NCBI RefSeq assembly: GCF_036311985.1
Contig: NZ_JAZDCJ010000019.1
Length of the DNA: 64,000 nucleotides
Strand: one strand, 5' to 3'
Source: JAZDCJ01 sp036311985
GTDB taxonomy: Bacteria; Actinomycetota; Actinomycetes; Actinomycetales; Micrococcaceae
Below are positions 7,661 to 19,228 of the stretch, piece by piece; the stretch's first letter is position 1, and each line of letters starts with the position of its first letter. Below the pieces are notes generated by a model. That model made no database searches and was not told where the DNA came from. It worked only from the letters and a program-made list of their open reading frames with translations. Position numbers and translations under genes: made by a program.

Positions 7661-8782
7661 CTAGGAAAGGCGTGGCGCTTTTGGATACTTGCTACAAAGC
7701 TCGAGAAAGCGCGTATTGCCCTCGGCCTCGCCGATGCTCACGCGGACGCCCTCCTCGCCGAAGGCCCGCACCGAGAGCGCCTGCTCCCCCGCGAGCCGGG
7801 AGAACTCCGGGGTATCGGCGCCGAGGCCGAGCCAGACGAAGTTGCCCTGCGCGTCGGGGACCTCCCAGCCGAGCGCCCGCAGGCCCTCCACCACGCGGTC
7901 CCGCTCGTCGACGAGGGTTTGTACCCTTTCCACAACCTGCTCGATGTTCTCAACCGAGGCGGAGGCCGCCTCTTCGGCGAGGGAGGACACGGCGAACGGC
8001 GTCGCCATGACGCGCAGGTACTGGGTGATGTGCGGCTGGGACACGGAGTAGCCCACGCGCAGGTTCGCCAGTCCGTGGGCCTTGGAGAAGGTCCGCAGCA
8101 CAACGACGTTCGGGTGCTTCCGGTACATCTCGATCCCGTCGACGGCGTCGTCGAGGCGAACGAACTCGGTGTAGGCCTCGTCGATGACCACCAGGACGTT
8201 GGCGGGGACCTTCGCGAGGAAGCCCTCCACCTCGGCCGTCGTGAGCGCCGGACCCGTCGGGTTGTTCGGCGTGCACAGCAGCACCACGGAGGTGCGGTCG
8301 TTCACGGCGGCCGCCATTGCGTCGAGGTCGTGCCGGCCGTCCGCGAGCACGGGGACCTGGACCGAGCGGGCCCCGGCGGTGCCGACGCAGATCGGGTAGG
8401 CCTCGAACGAGCGCCAGGCGTAGACGACCTCGTCCGGCACGCCGTCGTCGTTCTGGCCCGCGAAGGTCTGCAGGATCTGGTTCAGCGCGCCGAGGCTCCC
8501 GGCGCCGGTGACGATGTCCTCCGCGGGGACGGAGAGGAAGCCCGCCAACGCGTTCCGCAGCTTCGTCGCCAGCGGATCGGGGTAGCGGTTGTAGTCGACT
8601 CCGCGCTCGATGGCCGCGAGCACGCCGGGGACCGGCGGCAGCGGGTTCTCGTTGGAGGAGAGCTTGAACGGGGTGAGGCCCTCGACGGCGGCCGGAGGTT
8701 TTCCGGCAGCGTACTTCGGGAGCCTGTCAAGGACGGGGCGTGGCTGCACCTCGTTGGGCAGCACGGTGTTCTCGTGGGTCAT
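7661..8782 (-). CDS. histidinol-phosphate / aromatic amino acid aminotransferase family
   Basis: A 373-residue fold-type I PLP aminotransferase of the HisC group: KLSSNENPLPP near residue 40, TPNNPTGP, DEAYTEF, and the PLP-lysine motif TFSKAHGLANLRVGY. In Micrococcales a second HisC-like copy usually acts on aromatic 2-oxo acids (phenylalanine/tyrosine synthesis). No his genes lie nearby, which favours the aromatic role, but this cannot be settled from sequence. It is in the same direction as bkdABC, 147 bp upstream, separated by the palindrome, so probably a separate unit. Confidence 0.85.
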   Translation of the reverse strand: MTHENTVLPNEVQPRPVLDRLPKYAAGKPPAAVEGLTPFKLSSNENPLPPVPGVLAAIERGVDYNRYPDPLATKLRNALAGFLSVPAEDIVTGAGSLGALNQILQTFAGQNDDGVPDEVVYAWRSFEAYPICVGTAGARSVQVPVLADGRHDLDAMAAAVNDRTSVVLLCTPNNPTGPALTTAEVEGFLAKVPANVLVVIDEAYTEFVRLDDAVDGIEMYRKHPNVVVLRTFSKAHGLANLRVGYSVSQPHITQYLRVMATPFAVSSLAEEAASASVENIEQVVERVQTLVDERDRVVEGLRALGWEVPDAQGNFVWLGLGADTPEFSRLAGEQALSVRAFGEEGVRVSIGEAEGNTRFLELCSKYPKAPRLS

Positions 8783-8853
8783 GCCTCAAGCGTAGCCGGA
8801 GCCCGCCACCGCGCGCCCCGGACCTCACGCGGACCCCGGCGCCCGGTGAGCGA

Positions 8854-8895
8854 CGGTTTCGCAAACCGCAACACACGGAAACACGCCCCGAAACC
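8854..8895. promoter_or_regulatory. repeat-rich control region upstream of the nitrate genes
   Basis: A perfect dyad CGGTTT-CGC-AAACCG (8854-8868) is followed by two direct copies of GAAAC starting at 8878 and 8890, 12 bp apart. The region lies 55-96 bp before narK, in the only promoter-sized gap of the cluster. This arrangement suggests a binding region for a nitrogen regulator, but the spacing is not the classic 11-bp GlnR pattern. Confidence 0.4.
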
Positions 8896-8949
8896 TGCGC
8901 TTGGGATCGTGGAGGCAACACCACGCACCACCGGGCCCCAGGAGGCACC

Positions 8950-10344
8950 ATGAGCACCGTCAACGAACTGCGCACCGGCACCGCGCCCGCCCTCGCGGTG
9001 CGCCCCGGCCGCTGGGTGGACAACTGGGACGCCGAGAACCCCCACTTCTGGGAGGGCGTCGGCCGGGCCACGGCCCGCGTGAACCTGAAGTGGTCCATCT
9101 TCTGCGAGTTCCTCGGGTTCGTCGTCTGGCAGCTGTGGTCGATCGTGGCCATCTACCTTCCGGCCGCCGGGTTCGACCTCACCACGGGCCAGCTGTTCTG
9201 GCTCATCTCCATGCCGAGCCTCGTCGGCGCCACCCTGCGCGTCCCGTACACCTTCATGGTGGCCAAGGTCGGCGGGCGGAACTGGACGATCGTCTCGGCG
9301 CTGCTGCTGCTCATCCCCGCGGGCGGGCTCGCCCTCGCCGTCTCCAACCCGGCCACGCCCTTCTGGGTCCTGCTGCTCCTGGCCGGCACCGCGGGCTTCG
9401 GCGGCGGCAACTTCGCCAGCTCGATGGCCAACATCACCTACTTCTACCCGGCCCGGGAAAAGGGCTGGGCGCTGGGACTGAACGCCGCGGGCGGCAACCT
9501 GGGCGCCGCCGTCGCACAGCTCGTCGTCCCCATCGCCGTGACCGCGTTCGCGGCCGGCGCCCTGAACCTGCCGCTCGCGGGGCTCGTCTGGATCCCGCTG
9601 ATCCTGTGGGCCGCGTGGGGCGCCCGGAAGCACATGCACAACCTCTCCCACGCCAAGGGCGACGTCTCCGGCGCGCTCGCGGCGCTGCGCGAACCGCACT
9701 TGTGGATCATCTCCCTGCTCTACATCGGCACGTTCGGCTCCTTCATCGGCTTCTCCGCGGTGTTCCCCAAGCTCATCAAGGACACCTTCCCCGAGTTCTC
9801 GACGTTCGCCGTCCTCGGCGCCTCGCTCTCGCTCGCATTCCTCGGCCCCCTCGTCGGCTCCCTCGCCCGGCCCCTCGGCGGCCGCCTCGCGGACCGGATC
9901 GGCGGAGCCCGCGTCACCGTGGCCGCGTTCGCGGTCATGGCCGCGATCACCACGGCCGTCATCCTCACCCTGCCGTCGGGGAGCTTCTGGGTGTTCCTGG
10001 GCCTGTTCATCCTCCTGTTCACCGCGAGCGGGATCGGCAACGGCTCGACCTACCGCATGATCCCCACGGTGTTCTCGCTGCGCTCGCTGGACCTGCTGCC
10101 GGGCGGCGGGGACCCGGGGACGATCACCCCGGAGCGCAAGGCCTCCGCGGCCCTCGGGCTCATCTCGGCGATCGGCGCGTACGGCGGCTTCCTCATCCCG
10201 CAGGCCCTCGGCGCCTCGGCGGGCGCGACGGGCGGTTACGCCGCGGCGTTCACGGGCTTCGTCGCCGCCTACCTGCTGATGCTCGCGGTGACCTGGTTCT
10301 GCTACCTGCGCCCCGGCACCGCGTTCGCCCGGCAGGGGGTCTGA
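8950..10344 (+). CDS. narK: NarK-type nitrate/nitrite transporter (MFS)
   Basis: A 464-residue major facilitator with 12 predicted helices. The N-terminal WDAENPHFWEGVG motif and the glycine-rich signature segments AGTAGFGGGNFASSMANITYFYP and GLISAIGAYGGFLIPQALG are typical of NarK/NasA nitrate permeases. It imports nitrate (or exchanges nitrate for nitrite) for the reductase encoded next to it. Ribosome binding site AGGAGGCACC precedes ATG 8950; the next gene starts 2 bp after its stop, so the three genes form an operon. Confidence 0.92.
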   Translation: MSTVNELRTGTAPALAVRPGRWVDNWDAENPHFWEGVGRATARVNLKWSIFCEFLGFVVWQLWSIVAIYLPAAGFDLTTGQLFWLISMPSLVGATLRVPYTFMVAKVGGRNWTIVSALLLLIPAGGLALAVSNPATPFWVLLLLAGTAGFGGGNFASSMANITYFYPAREKGWALGLNAAGGNLGAAVAQLVVPIAVTAFAAGALNLPLAGLVWIPLILWAAWGARKHMHNLSHAKGDVSGALAALREPHLWIISLLYIGTFGSFIGFSAVFPKLIKDTFPEFSTFAVLGASLSLAFLGPLVGSLARPLGGRLADRIGGARVTVAAFAVMAAITTAVILTLPSGSFWVFLGLFILLFTASGIGNGSTYRMIPTVFSLRSLDLLPGGGDPGTITPERKASAALGLISAIGAYGGFLIPQALGASAGATGGYAAAFTGFVAAYLLMLAVTWFCYLRPGTAFARQGV

Positions 10345-10346
10345 GC

Positions 10347-12556
<2,210 letters not shown>

Positions 12557-12560
<4 letters not shown>

Positions 12561-14068
12561 CGGCGGCCGAGCACGTCGTGGTGATCGGCTTCGGCCCCGT
12601 CGCGGCACGGCTCGTCGAGGAACTGCTGCCCCGCGTCGAGGCCGGCACGCTCCGCCTGACCGTGCTCGGCGCCGAGCCGCACGCCGCGTACAACCGCGTG
12701 CTCGTCGCGGAGGTCGGCACGGGGCGGGCGACGGCCGGGCGGATCTCGCTCGCGGACGCCGGCGAGCTCACGGCGGCCGGGGTCGATGTGCGCCTCGGCA
12801 CCGCGGTGCGCCGCGTGGACCGGTCCCGCCGCCTCGTGCTGCTGGAGGACGGCGGGGCCGTCGCGTACGACCGCCTGGTGTTCGCGACCGGCGCCCGGCC
12901 CGTCGTGCCGACGCTGCGCGGGCTGGACTTCACGCCGCACGTCGAGCCGCGGCTCCCGGGCGGCGTCGTGGCGCTGCGGGACCTGGACGACGCCGGGGCC
13001 CTGCTCCCGGTGGTCCGTTCCGGCGGGCGCGTGGTGATCCTCGGCGGCGGGATCCTGGGCGTCGAGGCGGCCCTCGCCGTGCAGGAACAGGGCGGGCAGG
13101 CGGTGCTCGTGCACCACGGGGGCCACCCACTGTCCCGCGCGCTGGACGACGACGCCGGGCGGCTCCTGGGTTCGCTCCTGTGCGCCGCGGGCGTCGAGGT
13201 GGTGCTGCGGGCCAAGGCGGTGGCCGTCCGCCACGGCGCCGGGTTCGAGGGGCTCGAGCTGGACGACGGCACGGTGGTTGCCGGGGACCTCCTCGTGCTG
13301 TCCGTGGGCGTGCGGGCCCGTGGCGAGCTCGCCGAGGGCTGCGGGCTCGTGGTGGAGCGCGGCATCCGCGTGGACCGGAACCTGCGGGCGGACACGGAGG
13401 ACCGCGTATTCGCGATCGGCGACTGCGCCGCCGTCGAGGGGCGCGGGCCCTCGGGCCTGATCGGGCCGGGGTGGACGCAGGCCGCCTGGCTCGCCGGGTA
13501 CCTTGCCGCGCGGCCCCTGGACGCCGCGCCGCCGGCGGGCGGGCCGGAGCCGGCCGACGACGGGCTCGCGCCGCTGCCCCCGGAGCCGGCCGCGGTGCTG
13601 TTGCTCAAGGCCCGCGGGATCGACCTGTCCACGGGCGGGGATCCGACGCCGGGGCCGTGGCACGAGGGACCGGAACGGGTGGCGGTGTGGGCCGATCCGC
13701 GCGCGGGGCGGTACTGCAAGATGGTGACGCGCGACGGGGTCCTCACGGGCTTCACGGCGATCGGGATGCCGCGCACGGCCGCCGAGCTCGTGCTGCTCTA
13801 CGAGCGCGGGACGGAACTTCCGGCGGACCGCAGCACCCTGTTCCGCCTCGACGACGCCGGGGCGCCGGCGGCCGCCCGGCCGGCCGGTCCCGGGGACGTG
13901 CTGTGCCGGTGCAGCGGGGCGACCCACGGCGAGGTCGCCGCGGCGCTCGACGCCGGTTGCGCCACGGTCGAGGAGGTCGGCTCCTCCTGCCGGGCCGGCA
14001 CGGGGTGCGGCGGCTGCAAGGAGCAGATCGAGGCGATGCTCCGGGCCGCGGCGCCCCTGCCCGCCTGA
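12557..14068 (+). CDS. nitrate reductase electron-transfer subunit (FAD/NAD(P)H oxidoreductase with BFD-like [2Fe-2S])
   Basis: A 503-residue flavoprotein beginning VIGFGPVAARLVEELL (FAD-binding GxGxxA-type motif), with the NAD-binding motif VILGGGILGVEAAL near residue 160 and VFAIGDCA near 290. The C-terminal about 60 residues carry CRC...C...C-GGC, a BFD-like [2Fe-2S] domain. This is the domain order of Bacillus NasB-type subunits that pass NAD(P)H electrons to the catalytic subunit. It could be mistaken for NirB, but it lacks the siroheme sulfite/nitrite reductase domains. GTG start overlaps the previous stop (GTGA). Confidence 0.85.
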
Positions 14069-14102
14069 CGCCGGAGGGTCCGTGCTGTGTGAGGATGGGG
14101 GC

Positions 14103-14510
14103 ATGCTGAGTTTCGTCGTCCGCGTCATCGTCAACGCCCTGGCCCTCGCCGCCGCGGCCTGGATCCTGCCCGGCATCACCGTCGGCTCGGAGGCCGCCAC
14201 GCGGGCGACGGGCAACGAAACGGCCGGCGTCGTGCTCTCCTACCTGTTCGTGGGCCTCGTCTTCGGGCTCGTGAACGCGGTGGTGCGGCCGGTCATCGGC
14301 TTCCTCTCGCTGCCCATCACGTGCCTGACCCTGGGCCTGTTCGCGATCATCCTCAATGCCGCCATGCTGATGCTGACGTCGTGGATCACCGGCTACACGC
14401 CGATCGGCTTCCACGTCGAGACGTTCTTCTGGGACGCCGTGCTCGGCTCCATCATCATCAGCGTGGTCTCCGCGGTCATCGGCTGGGTCCTGCCCGGCCG
14501 CCGCGACTAG
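14103..14510 (+). CDS. phage holin family / YvlD-like 4-TM membrane protein
   Basis: A 135-residue protein with four predicted helices (about 4-20, 45-65, 72-95, 110-130), PGITV after helix 1 and the NAVVRPVIGFLSLPITCLTLGLF loop characteristic of the widespread small membrane family annotated as phage holin 4-2. Despite the name these are ordinary chromosomal proteins of unknown function; nothing phage-like surrounds it. ATG 14103 is preceded by GGGGG. Confidence 0.8.
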   Translation: MLSFVVRVIVNALALAAAAWILPGITVGSEAATRATGNETAGVVLSYLFVGLVFGLVNAVVRPVIGFLSLPITCLTLGLFAIILNAAMLMLTSWITGYTPIGFHVETFFWDAVLGSIIISVVSAVIGWVLPGRRD

Positions 14511-14528
14511 ACGCGGACCGGGACCACC

Positions 14529-15785
14529 GTGGACCGCAGGCCGGCGCGGCGGACGGCCGGACCCGGACTGCTCGCCGTCCTGCTCGGCGCCGTGGGCATC
14601 GGCCCGCTCCTGACGTACGGGCTGAGCGCCACGAGCGACCTGGTCATCGCCGACCTCGGCATCAGCGCCGCGCAGTTCGGCCTGCTGGCGACGGCCTGCT
14701 TCGCGTGCGCAGCAGTCGGCAACGCGGCCCTGGGCCGACTCGCGGACCGGCATTCCGACCGCGTCCTGATGACCGCCGTCTTCGTCCTGGCCGGGCTGGC
14801 CCTGGCGCTCGCCGCCGTCCCCGGCGGCTACTGGCTGCTCCTGGCCGCCACCGGGCTCTCGGGCGTCGCGCAGTCCTTCCCCAACGGCGTCACCAACCGG
14901 ATCCTGCTCCAACGCGTCCCGGCCGGGCAGCGGATCGGCTGGACGGGGATCAAGCAGTCGGGAGTGCAGGCCAGCCAGCTCGTGGCGAGCCTGGCGTTCC
15001 CGGCCCTCGCGGTGTGGATCGGCTGGCGCGGCGCCTCCCTGCTCGGCGCGGTACTCGCCGGCGTCCTCCTGCTCCTGACGCTCCGTGCCCTCGCGGCGGT
15101 CCCGCCACTCGCCCTCGACGCCGGCCGCGCGGGCCCGTCCGTCACGCCGGCACCGGCCACGGGCACGACGCCGACCCGTCCCCCGGGCGGCCCGGTACCG
15201 TAACGGGAGCAGCACTTCATCATCGCCGCGCTGACCGCCTTCGGCTTCCTCAACGGCCTGGGCGTCCAGGCCACCAATGTGTACCTGCCGCTGTTCGCGG
15301 TCCGTGAGCTGGGATTCAGCCTGGTCCTCGGCGGTGCCGCCGCGGCGGCAGCGGGCGCGATCGGCGTGGCGGCGCGCGTGGGCTGGGGACGGGTCATGTC
15401 CCGCGGGACGGCCGCCCCGGTCCTCCTGTTGGCCCTGGCGCTCCTGGCGCTGGCCGGGGCGGGCGTCTTCTTCGCCGCCGGCGCCATCGGCATGGCCGGC
15501 TTCCTGTGGCTCGCGGTGGCACTGCACGGCGCCTCGGCCCTCGGTGTCTCCGTGGTCCTCATGGCCGCCCTGCTGCGCAGCGTCCCGGCGACGTCGATGG
15601 CCTCGGCGAGCGGGATCGTCTCCTCCGGCATGTTCGCGGGCTTCACGCTGGGACCCCTCGTCATGGGTGCGTTCATCGGCGCGACGGGCGGATTCCAGGG
15701 CGGATGGGTCGCCGTCGCCGCCACCTATCTGGCATGCGCCGTGCTGGCCGCGTTCCTGATGGCGCGACGGAAGCGGAAGCCGTAG
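14529..15785 (+). pseudogene. MFS transporter interrupted by an in-frame TAA
   Basis: Codons 1-224 (14529-15200) encode the first six helices of a major facilitator, with NAALGRLADRHSDRVLM as the signature loop and GIKQSGVQASQL in helix 5. TAA at 15201-15203 ends the frame in the cytoplasmic loop. The same frame continues at once with REQHFIIAALTAFGFLNG and six more helices to TAG 15783-15785. Total 418 codons is the right size for one 12-helix MFS protein. There is no frameshift, just one stop; either a recent nonsense mutation, readthrough, or two half-proteins (a GTG at 15279 could start the second, but after part of helix 7). Confidence 0.75.
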
Positions 15786-15986
15786 GCCGCGTTGCCCCAT
15801 CAATCCAGCCTCACAGAACGCCTCAAGCTGACGGTCCTTCTGCATGGTTCTCCGCCCAGCAGGAGACTGCCGTGGCGCCCTTTGGGGCATGCCCCGCTGA
15901 TGGACGCGCACCGCAGATCATGTCTGGGTATCCGACCGGCCTTCCCGTCCCACTGGACTCGGCCATTCGCCGCGGCTACGATCGAA

Positions 15987-16004
15987 GAAACGAAAGAAAC
16001 GAAA
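15987..16004. repeat. 9-bp tandem repeat upstream of the antitoxin gene
   Basis: Two exact copies of GAAACGAAA, 30 bp before the antitoxin ATG, framed by CGATCG at 15979 and 16011. Antitoxins with HTH domains commonly bind repeats at their own promoter, so this is a candidate autoregulatory site. The preceding 200 bp (15786-15986) holds nothing I can identify. Confidence 0.45.
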
Positions 16005-16034
16005 GGCCATCGATCGTGATGGGTGAGGGACTCC

Positions 16035-16553
16035 ATGCGTACCAGCGCCGCCAGTAAGGAAACGTTCTTCGCGCCCGAGGCACCGGACACCGGGGAACTC
16101 TACGACTTCATCGAGGCCCACACGGCCAAGACGGGATTCCGGCCGGAACCGCGCTTTTTCCTCTCCGGTTCGGAGACCGGGGACCAGGTGGAGATCCCCC
16201 ACGAGGTCTATCAGGTTCTCGTCAAGGCCGTCGAGGCCATGCGCAAGGGGCTCGCCGTCACTCTCACCCCGAGCTCCCTGACGCTCACGACTCAACAGGC
16301 AGCCGAACTCCTGGGCGTCACGCGGCCCACAGTCGTCAGGCTCCTGGACGAGGGCCGGATTCCCTTCGAGAAGCCAGGCACGCACCGCAGGGTCCGGCTC
16401 GAGGACGTTCTCGCCTACCAGGAGTCCCGCAAGGAAGAGCAGTACGCGGCCCTTGCCTCTCTGGGCGCCGTGGACGACGAGGACCCCCAGACCACGGCCA
16501 ACAGGATGAAGGAGGCCCGCCGCGAGGCCGCGCGCCGCCGCAGGACCGCGTGA
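16035..16553 (+). CDS. antitoxin with excisionase/MerR-like HTH domain
   Basis: A 172-residue protein. Residues 80-125 form an excisionase-type winged HTH (LTTQQAAELLGVTRPTVVRLLDEGRIPFEKPGTHRRVRLEDVLAYQ). The N-terminal half is a variable region that contains PHEVYQVLVKAVEAMRKG, and the tail is basic (RREAARRRRTA). This architecture is the usual partner of a PIN-domain toxin and sits 20 bp upstream of one here. It should neutralise the toxin and repress the pair. ATG 16035 is chosen over an in-frame GTG at 16023. Codon choice looks less GC-biased than in the neighbours. Confidence 0.8.
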   Translation: MRTSAASKETFFAPEAPDTGELYDFIEAHTAKTGFRPEPRFFLSGSETGDQVEIPHEVYQVLVKAVEAMRKGLAVTLTPSSLTLTTQQAAELLGVTRPTVVRLLDEGRIPFEKPGTHRRVRLEDVLAYQESRKEEQYAALASLGAVDDEDPQTTANRMKEARREAARRRRTA

Positions 16554-16573
16554 CGGTGACACGATAGGGACGA

Positions 16574-17173
16574 ATGTTCACCGCGCTCTTGGACAGCTGC
16601 GTGCTTTGGCCCAGCACGCAACGGGACTTCCTCCTTTCCCTGGCCTTCGAGGGAGCGTACCGTTTCGTCTTCAGCGAGGCGATCCTCAACGAGGTCGAAG
16701 TCAATGAGGAGATCAAGCGTCTCGAACGCGGAGACCGCCCTGAGGACGCCCAAGCCAAGGCCCACCACCTGGCTACCCGAATGCGCACCGTCTTCGACGA
16801 CTCGATCGTCCGTGACTGGGAAGGCCTGGAGGGAAGCTATGGCCTTCCGGACCCCGATGACGAACACGTGTTGGCCGCAGCGGTCGTCGCGGGCGCCGGA
16901 AGCATCGTCACGGACAACCTGCGCGACTTCCCTCCCGAAATGGTGCCGGCCGGGATCCAGATCGTCAGCGCACGGGACTTCGCCTACGAAACCGTGAGCA
17001 TGAGCCCCGATCTGGGCCTGGCTGCGGTCCAAGCCATGTCCCGACGGACGGGACGCCACCATCCGGCCCTCGCCGTCTCCGAGATTCTGGCCACCCTCGA
17101 CAAGCTCTACGGAATGAACGACACGACCGAGATCATCCGCGACCTTCTCCACCCGACGACGGCCCCCGGTTGA
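16574..17173 (+). CDS. PIN-domain ribonuclease toxin (VapC-like)
   Basis: A 199-residue PIN-domain protein. The likely metal-binding acidic residues are Asp7 (LLDSCVLW), Glu40 (SEAILNEV), Asp96 (DPDDEHVLAAAV) and Asp114 (IVTDNLRDFP), all in canonical spacing. The C-terminal about 60 residues extend beyond the minimal PIN fold. Such toxins cleave tRNA or rRNA when freed from their antitoxin. It follows the HTH antitoxin by 20 bp in one operon. Confidence 0.85.
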   Translation: MFTALLDSCVLWPSTQRDFLLSLAFEGAYRFVFSEAILNEVEVNEEIKRLERGDRPEDAQAKAHHLATRMRTVFDDSIVRDWEGLEGSYGLPDPDDEHVLAAAVVAGAGSIVTDNLRDFPPEMVPAGIQIVSARDFAYETVSMSPDLGLAAVQAMSRRTGRHHPALAVSEILATLDKLYGMNDTTEIIRDLLHPTTAPG

Positions 17174-17267
17174 CCGCGCGGCGCTGACTTGCTGCATGCG
17201 CCGCGAGATGGCCGCCATGAAGGCGCCGAATCGCATCGAAGCCATCTCGGCGGCCGGCGATGGCCGT

Positions 17268-18761
17268 TCACGGTAGCCGGTACCCCTTGGCTCCCCAGGT
17301 CCTCCGCTCGCGCTCGTTTCCCGGCCGGGTCGGCGACCCGAGGGGGCCAGGGCCGGGCCGGTCGAGCGCGTGGGGCGTGCTCCGGACGAGCTGCACCGTC
17401 CGCACCGTCGCGGTACCCGCCCCGGCGAAGACCGCGCCGAGCGCCGCCTGGGCCTCCACCACCACCGGGTCCGGGGCCGCGTCGTCGATGCCCGCCGCCC
17501 CGGCCGTGGGGAGCGCCGCGGCCAGGTGCCGGTAGTTCTCGAGCTTATGGGCCGGCCCGAAGCCGCCCGCGTCGGTCGAGGCGGGATCGACGCCCGGGGC
17601 GTAGTCCGCGAAGTACACGGTCACCCTCCCCGCCCGGTCCGGGTTCGGGGCGCCGTCGAGCCCGGGGACCAGATCGTGCTGGTGCTCCAGATGCAACGCC
17701 CGCACTCCGTCGGGGAGCTCGATGTTGCCCACCGGCGAGCCGACCGTGACGACGTGCTCCACGTCGTAGATCCCGTTGATCCTCCGATCGGCGGCCAGGT
17801 TGGCGGCGTGGATGCCGCCCTGGCTGTATCCCGTGAACACGAGGGCCTCGCCGGGTTCCGCGCCGACCCGCTCGAGCGCCTCCAGCACGGCCGCGGCCGT
17901 GTGCTGGCTGCCCAGCCCCGCCGCCTCCACGACCCCGCCCGTGTCCCACGGGTTCAGCTGCCCGGGCGCCTGCGGCTGCGTCCCGGGCAGGGAGACGACG
18001 TGCACCCTCCCCCGCGGCGTCGGCACGGTGGCCACACCCAGAGCCCCGTGGCCGGCCCGGTCCATCTCGGCCAGTCGCTGGAGCTCCATCACGGCCTCCA
18101 GGTCGCCGCCGAACGGCACGGTCCTCCCCGGAGTCGCCCCGCGCACCTGGACCGGCCCGATCCGGACCCAGCCCATCACCTGCGCGGCTCCCGCCAGCTG
18201 CGGATAGAGCCTCTCGGCCACCGTGGTGTCGAAGTCGCCCCCGTGCCGGCGGTCCCGCAGCCTGCCGAGCCCTGCGGCCACGGGGAACGCCGACGGGAAG
18301 AGCAGCGGCAGCGCCATGCCGAGCAGCGCCGGCGACTGGTTGATCACGTCCTCCGTGACGCGCGTCGACGGGTAGGGGCCGGGCGACTCGGCCGCGTAGT
18401 TCAACAGGAGGACCGGCACGTGCCCGCGCAGCTCGTTGACCCGGCGCTCGACCTCGGCCTCGACGCGCTCGTAGACCTCGCGGCTGGACCGCACGGCCAG
18501 CGCGAAGGCCGTCAGCTCCGCTTGTTCAACCCGGGTCGCGAGGCTCGCCCGCCGCAGCCTCGCATCGACGGGATACGCGAAGAGCGGGTCGGAGGCCAGG
18601 ATCCGCCCCAACGCGGGCCACGAACCGTCGAGCTCGTCGGAGGCCGCCTGGAGCCGAAGCGCGGCGGCGGCCAGCGTGCCGACGGCCCGTTCGAGCTCGG
18701 CGAGGCTGAAGTCGGCCCCGCCGATGCCGCCGCGGGTCAGGTACCCGCCCGCGGTGCTCAC
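17268..18761 (-). CDS. alpha/beta-hydrolase-fold protein paired with a WXG100-like protein
   Basis: A 497-residue protein. Residues 1-115 are helical and alanine-rich (ADFSLAELERAVGTLAAAALRLQAASDELDG...), resembling WXG/LXG-type secretion domains. The C-terminal half has the lipase-type nucleophile elbow GYSQGG near residue 317 and VHVVSLPGTQ before it, with an HKLENYRHL near 430 that could hold the catalytic His. No signal peptide. The 4-bp overlap with the upstream WXG100-like gene suggests co-translation and perhaps co-export by a type VII-like route, which is inference. Substrate unknown. Confidence 0.65.
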   Translation of the reverse strand: MSTAGGYLTRGGIGGADFSLAELERAVGTLAAAALRLQAASDELDGSWPALGRILASDPLFAYPVDARLRRASLATRVEQAELTAFALAVRSSREVYERVEAEVERRVNELRGHVPVLLLNYAAESPGPYPSTRVTEDVINQSPALLGMALPLLFPSAFPVAAGLGRLRDRRHGGDFDTTVAERLYPQLAGAAQVMGWVRIGPVQVRGATPGRTVPFGGDLEAVMELQRLAEMDRAGHGALGVATVPTPRGRVHVVSLPGTQPQAPGQLNPWDTGGVVEAAGLGSQHTAAAVLEALERVGAEPGEALVFTGYSQGGIHAANLAADRRINGIYDVEHVVTVGSPVGNIELPDGVRALHLEHQHDLVPGLDGAPNPDRAGRVTVYFADYAPGVDPASTDAGGFGPAHKLENYRHLAAALPTAGAAGIDDAAPDPVVVEAQAALGAVFAGAGTATVRTVQLVRSTPHALDRPGPGPLGSPTRPGNERERRTWGAKGYRLP

Positions 18762-19051
18762 GGCAGCGTCCCGATCGACGCGCGCAGGAGCGCCGCCAGG
18801 AGCTCCTCCCGGGCCGCGGCCGCCTGGCTAGCCGCCACACCGACCTCCGATTCCAGCGCCTGCAGGCCGGCCGACAGGACGGCCAGCTGGAAGGCCACGC
18901 GGCGCAACTGCCCCTGGAACGCCGTCCCCGCGGCGGACTGCCACCGGATCGACTCCAACTCGAGCAGCAGTGTCCGCGCGCCTCCGACGTGCTCCACGGC
19001 CCACCGGGCCCGACGACGCAGCTCCTGCCACGCCTCGTCCGCTCCGCTCAT
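18758..19051 (-). CDS. WXG100-like small helical protein
   Basis: A 97-residue, all-helical protein with a central RWQSAAGTAFQGQL, close to the W-x-x-x-A-G/W-x-G turn of ESAT-6-like proteins, flanked by two predicted long helices (9-45 and 55-90). WXG100 proteins are secreted by type VII systems, often as partners of a larger effector, which fits the overlapping hydrolase gene downstream. No EssC/EccC ATPase lies in the window. ATG 19051 has GAGGGGGAG upstream. Confidence 0.65.
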   Translation of the reverse strand: MSGADEAWQELRRRARWAVEHVGGARTLLLELESIRWQSAAGTAFQGQLRRVAFQLAVLSAGLQALESEVGVAASQAAAAREELLAALLRASIGTLP

Positions 19052-19228
19052 CACTCCCCCTCTCCACCGGCCCCGGCCGGGGCCCTCCCTGTCCACCCAC
19101 GCTAGGGACGCGGTGCCGCCCGGCCGGGCTCCGGCGTCGTACCTGTGCACCCGGGCCCGCCCACGGGAGCTGTGGAGGGGGCGTCACCGGCTCCGTCCGG
19201 CGCCCCCGCCCATGGAAGAATGGGGCCC

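Noticed and set aside
8876..8895. GlnR box before narK.
   Set aside because: The two GAAAC copies are 12 bp apart and the GTnAC half-sites are missing, so it does not fit the known 11-bp GlnR pattern; kept only as a repeat-rich region.
14103..14510. Prophage holin.
   Set aside because: The protein is of a widespread chromosomal family despite its name; no endolysin, structural or integrase gene lies nearby.
15786..15986. Possible gene between the split MFS gene and the antitoxin.
   Set aside because: Open frames there are antisense or without start signals and cross into the antitoxin gene; no protein-like pattern.
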